NCBI GenBank assembly: GCA_012031265.1
Contig: JAAUTY010000014.1
Coordinates: 1-64,000 of the forward strand
DNA: 64,000 nt
Direction of reading: 5' to 3'
DNA from: Spirulinaceae cyanobacterium SM2_1_0
GTDB taxonomy: Bacteria > Cyanobacteriota > Cyanobacteriia > Cyanobacteriales > Spirulinaceae
The position numbers and the translations under genes were made by a program. How positions within the stretch are numbered: the stretch's first letter is position 1; the number at the start of each line of letters is the position of its first letter. Shown here one piece after another: positions 37,761 through 45,550 of the stretch. A model generated the notes under the pieces. That model saw nothing but the letters and a program-made list of their open reading frames with translations, was not told the origin of the DNA and ran no database searches.

Positions 37761-39565
37761 CGCATCTATCTGAGAATAGCAAGAGATTAGAGATTGTTCA
37801 ATTCAAACTTTCAAAAGAAAATGATCTGTGTAAACAAAATATCTCTAAAATCCATGATGTTTGTATTGTTGTTTTACCAATAATTCTGAAAGATACTACA
37901 GATGCAATATTTGAGTACATTAACTGCATTATTGATGAAATCACTTCTAGGCTAGAGGAAAGTGCAACACTCGTGGTTATTGGCGAAACCAGCAACTTAG
38001 TTCATGTTCATGAGCTGCTTGCAAACTCAATGCAATATCATCTGTGGATCGCAATCAAGCGGAAAATCCCAAAAGCCAAGCTCAATCACGTGGCATTACC
38101 AGAAGCACATTTTGGTGCATTGGTTTACACAAACTATCGAGGTTCTTTGCGCCATACGAAGACACGCTTAGCATACACTTATTGTCCTGCTTGCGGTAAA
38201 ACCACCAAAGACTATGGTGGGAAAAAGCATACTTACAATTCTTACGGAACGCTCATCTCTGATGTTTGGCGTGATATGCCAACAGAGCTAGAAGGGAATC
38301 TAGATGATCTGATCCGAAGATTTGCTGATTTGTTTGGAATAGATGAATATTCACAAATGGTGATCTGTGATTATCGACAAATATATAATTTGCCCAGTGT
38401 TGCTGAAAGTAGTAGTGACTATACGATTCAAAACGCTCTCTTCACAACTGCTGATCGAGAGAATGATGTGAGCCGACTAATATTGGGTGATTCTTTAGAG
38501 GAACTAAGGAAAATCCCCGATAACAGTATTGATTTTGCTTTCGCAGATCCGCCCTACAATCTGAGCAAAAAATATAATGGCTATGCGGATGATTTATCAA
38601 TCACCGAATATTTTGATTGGTGTGATCGCTGGATCAGCGAGCTGGCTCGTGTTCTACGCCCTGGGAAAACTTGTGCTGTCCTCAATATTCCCCTATGGTG
38701 CATTCGCCATTTTGTCCATATGACGAAGGTTTTAAGATTTCAAAACTGGATTGCCTGGGATGCTCTATCTTTCCCGGTTCGTTTAATCATGCCAGCACAC
38801 TACGGTATTCTCTGCTTCAGCAAGGGTATGCCTCGGCCACTGCCTGGTCTGATTGGAGAACAACAGTCAACTAAGCACTTTGATCCTCACCCAGTTTCTC
38901 GATATACGCAGCCTTTAGCTGAAGGGTACTGCCTACGCTCCCGATGTGTGCGTTCTCGGAAGCTGGCAGGCATAGATGATCGGGCGATGCTGACAGATTT
39001 ATGGTGGGATATTCATCGCCTGAAGCACAATAGCCGGCGTGTTGACCATCCTTGCCAACTGCCGCCACAGTTGATGTATCGTCTAATCTCCATCTTCACA
39101 GAGCCTGAAGAGGTGGTGCTCGATTGTTTTAATGGCACTGGAACAACGACTTTGGCGGCACATCAGTTGCAACGCCAATATATTGGCATAGAAGTTTCAG
39201 AAAAATATCATGCGATCGCTGAAGTTCGTCACAAAGAGGTTTCGGCGGGGATCGATCCGTTTAGGAAGGCTAAGCGTCAGTTGACAGAGAAGAATAGCCC
39301 AGTAGAACGGATGAAAACACAGACTTATAAAATCCCGAAGAAAACTTTGCAATTGGAGGTCAGACGAGTCGCCAAACTCCTGGGAAAGCTGCCCAATCGC
39401 CAAGAAATGATGCAGCATGGGCAATATTCAATCGAGTATTATGACCGTTATTTTGCAAGCTGGGGTGAGGTCTGTGCGGCGGCTCGCCATGATGGCATGA
39501 CTGAGGAGCGTGTCGATCCCGTCAGTCCAGATAGCACCCCGCAGCAGTTAAGTTTATTCGAGTAA
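37757..39565 (+). CDS. Site-specific DNA methyltransferase with C-terminal HNR-like repeat
   Basis: A modification methyltransferase of 602 residues. The N-terminal 230 residues contain alpha/beta strands (VCIVVLPIILK, ATLVVIGE) and a YCPACGKTTKDYGGKKH cysteine-pair segment (Cys143, Cys146), then SDVWRDMP. The catalytic half starts with DPPYNLS (264-267), preceded by IDFAFA, followed by PLWCIRHF. The SAM-binding motif DCFNGTGTT (456 on) comes after it, so the order is beta-class; DPPY suggests N6-adenine methylation. The end (about 531-578, LGKLPNRQEMMQHGQYSIEYYDR and ASWGEVCAAA) resembles the homing-endonuclease-associated repeat. It is translationally coupled to the broken endonuclease. Confidence 0.85.
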   Translation: MTHLSENSKRLEIVQFKLSKENDLCKQNISKIHDVCIVVLPIILKDTTDAIFEYINCIIDEITSRLEESATLVVIGETSNLVHVHELLANSMQYHLWIAIKRKIPKAKLNHVALPEAHFGALVYTNYRGSLRHTKTRLAYTYCPACGKTTKDYGGKKHTYNSYGTLISDVWRDMPTELEGNLDDLIRRFADLFGIDEYSQMVICDYRQIYNLPSVAESSSDYTIQNALFTTADRENDVSRLILGDSLEELRKIPDNSIDFAFADPPYNLSKKYNGYADDLSITEYFDWCDRWISELARVLRPGKTCAVLNIPLWCIRHFVHMTKVLRFQNWIAWDALSFPVRLIMPAHYGILCFSKGMPRPLPGLIGEQQSTKHFDPHPVSRYTQPLAEGYCLRSRCVRSRKLAGIDDRAMLTDLWWDIHRLKHNSRRVDHPCQLPPQLMYRLISIFTEPEEVVLDCFNGTGTTTLAAHQLQRQYIGIEVSEKYHAIAEVRHKEVSAGIDPFRKAKRQLTEKNSPVERMKTQTYKIPKKTLQLEVRRVAKLLGKLPNRQEMMQHGQYSIEYYDRYFASWGEVCAAARHDGMTEERVDPVSPDSTPQQLSLFE

Positions 39566-39584
39566 CTGAGCTGGCTCGTCTTCC

Positions 39585-39630
39585 AGTGCCTGAGTTTTGA
39601 GTGCTTGCAATACGGGACAAGAATCCAGGT
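39585..39630. repeat. Second copy of the TGAGTTTTGAGTG/TGCAATACGGGA repeat
   Basis: TGCCTGAGTTTTGAGTGCTT followed by GCAATACGGGA matches the end of the repeat at 3205-3242, with the following AATCC(T/A)GG also shared. The two copies are 36 kb apart and lie outside genes. Confidence 0.6.
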
Positions 39631-39663
39631 TCAGCGCGTCAATCCGCGACAAGACTTAGCTGG

Positions 39664-39811
39664 GTGTGCCCGCGTGTTGCTGATACAGTGCCTAGTGGCG
39701 ATCGCGCCGGTTCATCAGCTCCTCGTGTCTGCCCTGCTCGGCGACGGCACTTGCATCCATCGTCACAATCCTGTCGGCGCGCTGCACCGTGCCCAGGCGG
39801 TGCGTAAGCTA
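39664..39811 (-). pseudogene. Vestige of an ABC exporter ATPase C-terminus
   Basis: On the minus strand the frame reads LTHRLGTVQRADRIVTMD, then ASAVAEQGRHEELMNRRDRH, a TAG stop and ALYQQHAG. This matches the H-loop and following end of MsbA/HlyB-type exporters (ITHRLSTVRDADRIVVLD..., EQGTHEEL, LYxxQ). Nothing upstream of it resembles the Walker motifs, so only about 50 residues remain. It is unrelated to the intact ABC-2 ATPase that follows on the other strand. Confidence 0.55.
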
Positions 39812-39838
39812 TCTTGGGAGCAGAGTGGGCAACTGCAA

Positions 39839-39880
39839 CGCTACAGTGGGCTGCACCTGGAGGAGAAGCCCACTGTAGCG
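39839..39880. repeat. Perfect 14-bp inverted repeat (hairpin)
   Basis: CGCTACAGTGGGCT is followed after 14 bases by its exact reverse complement. It lies just beyond the exporter vestige. It could be a terminator of the lost gene, a mobile-element end pair or a protein-binding site; no T-run is present on either side. Confidence 0.65.
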
Positions 39881-40003
39881 CCGAAGCGGTCGATGTCGGG
39901 AGTATGTCACTTTAAGCCTGTATTAACTTCCTACGCTCGTTGCGGCAGAGCTTTTACAATAGTCAGCAAACGTTATGATTTGTTTACAGAAATTCATAAA
40001 CGT

Positions 40004-41023
40004 ATGGCTGCTGCGGTTTTAATCGAACAATTACAGAAGCGTTACGGCGAAGTCGAGGCGGTGAACGGGATCTCGTTTAGCGTCGAGCCGGGTGAGATTT
40101 TTGGCTTGCTCGGCCCCAACGGCGCTGGTAAAACGACGACGATCCGCTGCCTTTGCACGCTGGCAAAGCCAGATGCGGGCAAAGTCGAAGTCTGCGGTGT
40201 TGATGCGATCGCCCAACCCCGCCAAGCGCGCCAACGGCTTGGCTACGTTGCCCAAGAGGTCGCCCTCGACAAAGTGCTGACCGGCCGGGAGTTGCTAGCG
40301 CTGCAAGCGGCGCTCTACCACCTTCCGAACGCTGCCGCTCAGCCGCGCATCACTCAGTTAATCGAGCTGCTCGGCCTGCAAGACTACGCCGACAAGAAAA
40401 CCGGCACCTACTCCGGTGGCATTCGCAAGCGCCTGGACTTAGCCGCTGGTCTGTTGCACCAACCAGATGTGCTCGTCCTCGATGAGCCGACTGTGGGCCT
40501 GGATATCGAAAGCCGCTTCGTGGTTTGGGACTTCCTGCGGCAGCTCCGCGCCGCCGGTACGACTGTCCTGATCACTAGCCACTATCTCGAGGAGGTCGAT
40601 GCCCTGGCTGATCGCTTAGCCATCATTGATCAGGGCACGGTCATTGCGGAAGGCTCACCCTCAGCACTCAAAGATCGGGTGGGGGGCGATCGCGTCACGC
40701 TTCGCATTCGGGAGTTTGCCAGTGCCGAAGAGGCTGACCAAGCCAAGCAGCATTTGGCAACCTTGCCCTTTGTTGAAGATGCCATCGTCAATGCCGCCCA
40801 GGGCAACTCGCTCAATCTCGTCGTGCAAGCGCAGAGTAATCCATTGAGCCAGATCGAGCGAGCGATCGCCGAACTCAACCTCCCGGTCTTCAGCCTCGCG
40901 CAATCGCGCCCCAGCCTCGATGATGTCTACCTCGCCGCCACCGGCCGCACGCTGATGGACGCAGAGCTAGCAGCGGCTGGCTCCCGCGATCTGAAGAAAG
41001 AAAAGAAACAGATGATGAAATAG
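40004..41023 (+). CDS. ABC-2 type exporter, ATP-binding protein (DrrA-like)
   Basis: Energises export by the permease encoded next to it. The 339-residue protein has Walker A GPNGAGKTTT, the Q-loop, signature YSGGIRKRLD, Walker B VLVLDEPTVGLD and switch His in ITSHYLEE. A C-terminal extension (VGGDRVTLRIREFASAEEAD and SLDDVYLAATGRTL) is typical of daunorubicin-resistance-type ATPases. The conserved protein starts at MAAAVLIEQLQKRYG; the upstream open frame to 39605 is unrelated. Substrate unknown. Confidence 0.92.
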   Translation: MAAAVLIEQLQKRYGEVEAVNGISFSVEPGEIFGLLGPNGAGKTTTIRCLCTLAKPDAGKVEVCGVDAIAQPRQARQRLGYVAQEVALDKVLTGRELLALQAALYHLPNAAAQPRITQLIELLGLQDYADKKTGTYSGGIRKRLDLAAGLLHQPDVLVLDEPTVGLDIESRFVVWDFLRQLRAAGTTVLITSHYLEEVDALADRLAIIDQGTVIAEGSPSALKDRVGGDRVTLRIREFASAEEADQAKQHLATLPFVEDAIVNAAQGNSLNLVVQAQSNPLSQIERAIAELNLPVFSLAQSRPSLDDVYLAATGRTLMDAELAAAGSRDLKKEKKQMMK

Positions 41024-41119
41024 AGTTTGACCTAATTTGATCCAGCCATCAGTTTCTGGAGCCAGATAGCCACCTCAGCTTGTGATTGCCCCGTTGAACT
41101 TCGCACCTCAAACCCCAAA

Positions 41120-42007
41120 ATGAGCCAATCGATCTCCCCCACCCCATTCAATAGCCTCGCCCCCAATCCCAGTGCCCCCGCGCGCGCTGAGCAGTCGGCC
41201 CTCGCCGACTTCGCCCAAGAAACCGCAGCGATGGCCAAACGCCTGTTCATTCAGTTGCGCCGTCGCCCTTCGACGCTGATGGCTGGCGTCATTCAGCCGC
41301 TGATGTGGCTGCTGCTCTTTGGGGCGCTGTTTTACAAAGCTCCCGCTGGTATGTTCGGCATTGAAGCCAGCTACAGCCAGTTTCTGGCTCCCGGCGTCAT
41401 CGTCTTCACGGCCTTTTCGGGGGCGTTGAATGCTGGTTTGCCCGTCATGTTCGACCGCGAGTTTGGCTTTCTCAATCGGTTGTTAGTTGCGCCCTTGTCG
41501 TCGCGCTACTCGATTGTCGCCGCCTCGACGATCTACATCATCAGTTTGGCGCTGTTACAAACCGCATTGATTGTTGGGGCAAGTGCGCTGCTCGGTGCTG
41601 GTTTGCCGGGACCGGCTGGCTTAGTGGCGATCGCCCTGATCGTTCTGGCGATCGTCCTTGGCGTCACCGCGCTCAGCCTCGGTCTCTCCTTCGCCCTGCC
41701 CGGCCACATCGAGCTGATTGCCGTTATCTTTGTGACCAATCTGCCGCTGCTCTTCGCCAGCACGGCCCTCGCCCCGCTTGACTTCATGGCGAACTGGCTG
41801 AAGGTAGTCGCTTGCTTGAATCCCTTGACCTATGCGATCGAGCCGATTCGCTACCTCTATCTCAATGCCGATTGGTCGCTGGGCAGCACTGTTCTGTTCG
41901 CTCCTTGGGGTGACCTCAGCTTTGCGGCGGTGTTGGTGGTGCTTGTTGCCTTCGATGTCGCCGTACTGCTGCTCATCCAACCTCTGCTCCGTCGCCGCTT
42001 TGCCTAG
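41120..42007 (+). CDS. ABC-2 type exporter, permease protein
   Basis: A membrane protein of 295 residues with six helices. Visible are the cytoplasmic start with Ala/Pro-rich residues 1-40, RRPSTLMAGVIQPLMWLLLFGALF, SQFLAPGVIVFTAFSGAL, MFDREFGFLNRLLVAPLSSRYSIV (the conserved coupling EFGFLxRLLxAP region) and LPLLFASTALAPLDFMANWLKV. It begins 97 bp after the ATPase gene and forms a complete two-gene exporter with it. Related cyanobacterial pairs move polyketides, lipids or drugs. Confidence 0.92.
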   Translation: MSQSISPTPFNSLAPNPSAPARAEQSALADFAQETAAMAKRLFIQLRRRPSTLMAGVIQPLMWLLLFGALFYKAPAGMFGIEASYSQFLAPGVIVFTAFSGALNAGLPVMFDREFGFLNRLLVAPLSSRYSIVAASTIYIISLALLQTALIVGASALLGAGLPGPAGLVAIALIVLAIVLGVTALSLGLSFALPGHIELIAVIFVTNLPLLFASTALAPLDFMANWLKVVACLNPLTYAIEPIRYLYLNADWSLGSTVLFAPWGDLSFAAVLVVLVAFDVAVLLLIQPLLRRRFA

Positions 42008-42048
42008 GATCAGCAATGGCTCTGGCGGTTAGCGTTGGCTCCAAATCT

Positions 42049-42726
42049 ATGAAATCCATCCTGGCGATCGCGCTTCTGTTGGTGGCGACAGGCTGCACAG
42101 AGGTTGTGCCAGAGGCTGATGCGCCGTCACCCTCTACTGTGCCGCCGTCAGCCGCCGTCACGGCTGAGCCACCTGCTGCTGCGCCTTCACCGGCTGCAAC
42201 CGCCGTACTATCGGACACCCCAAATCAGGATCTTTGGTCACGGCTGCAACAGGCCGACAGCCATTACTTTGTGCTGATGCGACATGCGCTCGCCCCTGGA
42301 ACCGGCGATCCCGCCAACTTTCAATTAGCCGACTGCACCACTCAGCGCAACCTGTCGGCGGCCGGTCGCGAGCAAGCGCGGCAAACGGGAGCCATTTTTC
42401 GGCAGCAGGAAATTGTGGTGACGCGGGTGCTGTCGAGCCAGTGGTGTCGCTGTCTGGAGACGGCTGAGTTACTGGCTCTCGGCCCTGTCGAACCGTTCGC
42501 GCCACTCAACTCGTTTTTTCGCGATCGCTCTACCCGCGACGCTCAGACCGCAAAGGTTCGCGACTTCATGCGCGCGCAGGCGACTCCTGGCGTGACCGTG
42601 ATGGTCACGCATTTTGTCAATATCGCGGCTCTGAGTGATCGCAATATCGCATCAGGCGCAATGGTGATCCTGCGGCTCAACGACCAAGATGCCCTCGAAA
42701 TCGTGGGACAAATCACGATCCAGTGA
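42049..42726 (+). CDS. Histidine phosphatase family lipoprotein
   Basis: A secreted phosphohydrolase of the phosphoglycerate-mutase-like superfamily. The signal SILAIALLLVATGC has a lipobox Cys; an Ala/Pro-rich linker follows. The catalytic domain has FVLMRHALAPG (phospho-acceptor His), LSAAGREQARQTG, VLSSQWCRCLETAELL and VMVTHFVNIAALSD (second His). The conserved Arg-His-Ala form is retained. Start ATG 42049 is chosen as the one next to the signal; the frame opens at 42016. Substrate unknown; no operon link to the exporter apart from 40 bp spacing. Confidence 0.85.
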   Translation: MKSILAIALLLVATGCTEVVPEADAPSPSTVPPSAAVTAEPPAAAPSPAATAVLSDTPNQDLWSRLQQADSHYFVLMRHALAPGTGDPANFQLADCTTQRNLSAAGREQARQTGAIFRQQEIVVTRVLSSQWCRCLETAELLALGPVEPFAPLNSFFRDRSTRDAQTAKVRDFMRAQATPGVTVMVTHFVNIAALSDRNIASGAMVILRLNDQDALEIVGQITIQ

Positions 42727-42798
42727 CAGTTGCCTCGCAATCGACGCAGCACCTCAAAGCCTTTCAGATGACTACCCCAAGGGCAGAAATTGATCAAG

Positions 42799-43509
42799 CT
42801 AGCGCTGAGAAACTTGAACCGGATCAGCGGTTGGCTCGGCAGCACGCAGCGATTCCAAATGGGCTTGCACGCGGCGGGCTTCTTCAGAGCCACGCAGCTC
42901 TGTTTGCAGACGCTCGATGCGGGCTTGCGGTGCTTCTGGGACGATCACTGTTGCAGGCGCGCTGACCAGTGGCTGAGCCGCCGTAGTCGCAACCGTTGCA
43001 GAAGCCGCTGCTGGTTGAGGAGCGGAGGTTCGACGAGTCCGAGGCGCAACCGCCGCACGCTGCACAGGGGAGGGTGACATCGCTGTCCGGAGCGAGGCCC
43101 ACTCGAAATGCTGTTGGGGTACGCTATGGCTGCCAAGTGTTGAAGCGGCTGGATACTCTGGCAGCGGTACCGAGGTGGTGGTGCTAAATTCGGCATTTAG
43201 CGCCGATGCTGGGTCTTGGCGCGTGTCAGTCCCGGCGGTCAACGACAGTATATCCGTTTCTAATTCAGCAGTCGTAGCGTCGTCGGGAGCAACGCTGGGA
43301 ACAGTACCCATGCGCTGAACCGCTGACTGCTGCGAATACAGCATCAAGCCAACGGTCGCCGTCGCGATCAGGGAAACTGTGCCCCAAAAGATAGTGGCAT
43401 CGACCCGGCGATCGCGGCGCTGGCGCGATCGCACCCATGGTGACGCTGAGTGATATGTGGCAGAGTGACCCGAGAGACGCGCAACCATTATCGAATTTCC
43501 CCTGTTCAT
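42799..43509 (-). CDS. Hypothetical single-pass membrane protein
   Basis: I recognise no family in these 236 residues. The N-terminus is basic (SRQRRDRRVDATIF) and is followed by one membrane helix (WGTVSLIATATVGLMLYS, about 42-59), giving a likely inside-N topology. The rest is Ala/Pro/Ser/Thr-rich and probably disordered, then a helix rich in Arg and Glu (RIERLQTELRGSEEARRVQAHL). Alternative ATG at residue 8. The gene faces the histidine phosphatase tail to tail. Confidence 0.6.
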   Translation of the reverse strand: MNRGNSIMVARLSGHSATYHSASPWVRSRQRRDRRVDATIFWGTVSLIATATVGLMLYSQQSAVQRMGTVPSVAPDDATTAELETDILSLTAGTDTRQDPASALNAEFSTTTSVPLPEYPAASTLGSHSVPQQHFEWASLRTAMSPSPVQRAAVAPRTRRTSAPQPAAASATVATTAAQPLVSAPATVIVPEAPQARIERLQTELRGSEEARRVQAHLESLRAAEPTADPVQVSQR

Positions 43510-43755
43510 CTAAGCGATTACACGCAATGTTAACCTGCAATTTTGCAAATGGGACGAGCACTACCGACTTTTTACTGAGATTTTACTGAGAATGCCCTGC
43601 GGCAACTACGGATTGGCTGCAAGGACTGGCAAGCCGCACTGCTGAAAATACGGAGTAAAACACTCAGAGGGTCAGTAATCTTGCGCAAGCAACCGCGCAC
43701 CGCTCAACAGGCGCTGGGCAACGCCCTGCGTCCTGTCAGTAACTTTACTCAAACC

Positions 43756-44744
43756 CTACGCCGACAGTGCGATCATCTGTCCCGTAGCGACGGACTGACG
43801 CACGGCGTCGGCGACTTCGAGAGCATATAGGCTAGCGGTTGGTTCGACGTAGAGCGGCTGACCGCTGGTGAGGTGACTTAACACCGCATCCGTATCCTGA
43901 GCGAATAAACCCCGGCGGCGGCTGGTGGTCAGTGCTTCAACCTGCTCACCCCGGATGAACCGCCCCGACTCGCCCTCAAAAATCAGCGTCCCGGCTTCGC
44001 CATGTAGCTCAAAGGTTCGGGCTGCCTGCCAAAAGACCTCGCCCTTGCCGTAGGTAATCTCGGCGATCGCCCCACTGGCAAAGCGCAATTGTGCGGCACA
44101 CAAACAAGCGTGATAAGCCCCGCTGGCGGATAGATCCCAGTAGCGGGCTTGGCCACTCACCGCGACCACAGCGCCGAGGAGATCCGTCAAGCGATGAACG
44201 CGTGACAGCGCCGCCACCAGCGGGAAGCCAAAGAGTTTTTGATCATACGTCCAGCGTCCGGCGACTGGGCGTTGTGGCGTCAGGGTCACATAGCGGGCAT
44301 AGTTCACCGCTCCCAAGCGGGGCAACGCCTGACGTACCGACTGGTGCATCCCGCCCAATAACTCAATATGTTCAATATGCAGCAGGCGCTGGTGGCGACG
44401 CGCCAGTTCAAGCAGCGATCGCGCCGCCGCCGGATCGAGGGCAAGCGGATATTCGACGATGACGTGTTTGCCAGCCTCCAACACTGCCCGCACGATCTCG
44501 GCATGGGCGCGATTGACGTTGGCAACAATCACCAAATCGAGCTGCGGGTCACCTACCAACTGCCGCCAAGAGTCACAGGCGCGCGCTGATGGGTTTCGCA
44601 GAGGGCGGCGACCTTGGCGGGCGTGTGACCGGCGATCGCCACTAACTCGGCACGCGGGTCAGCGGCGATCGCTTCAGCACGACGCTGACCCGCGTAACCT
44701 GTGCCGACAATCCCGACGCGGAAGGTCTGTGGAGAGGTACTCAT
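43756..44744 (-). pseudogene. bvdR: Biliverdin reductase, interrupted by a one-base deletion
   Basis: Gfo/Idh/MocA-fold NAD(P)H enzyme converting biliverdin to bilirubin; in cyanobacteria it influences phycobiliprotein accumulation. The first frame has the dinucleotide motif VGIVGTGYAGQRRAEAI, and ends at a TAG after APVTLGGSW. The second frame continues from CDSWRQLVGDPQLDLVIVANVN with GKHVIVEYPLALDPAAA, LLHIEHIELLGGMHQ, RWTYDQKLFGFPLVAALSR and SLYALEVADAV. The HIEHIELLGG and FGFPLVAALSR blocks are those of cyanobacterial BvdR. Adding one base near 44575-44586 gives about 328 residues, normal length. Confidence 0.85.
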
Positions 44745-45448
<704 letters not shown>

Positions 45449-45550
45449 GGCTGGGATTGTCTCCGTTAGTTTGAGCGTCTGAAACGCAAAGCAGGGGAGA
45501 AGTCTACAACACCATGGTGATTGTGAGGGGCACTGTTGAGTGCCCTTCTC

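Larger units (their letters stand above)
39566..40003. other. Intergenic region with repeat, hairpin and exporter remnant
   Basis: The 438 bp between the methyltransferase and the ABC exporter contain three things with their own entries: a GAGTTTTGAG-type repeat, a vestige of an ABC exporter on the minus strand, and a 14-bp perfect hairpin. An open frame running into the ATPase gene covers this stretch, but is not ABC-like and I exclude it. The ATPase promoter probably lies at 39930-40000, which is AT-rich. Confidence 0.5.

Noticed and set aside
39605-40003. N-terminal extension of the DrrA-like ATPase
   Set aside because: Not similar to ABC proteins, crosses a repeat and a hairpin, and contains a reversed exporter vestige; the ATPase starts at MAAAVL.
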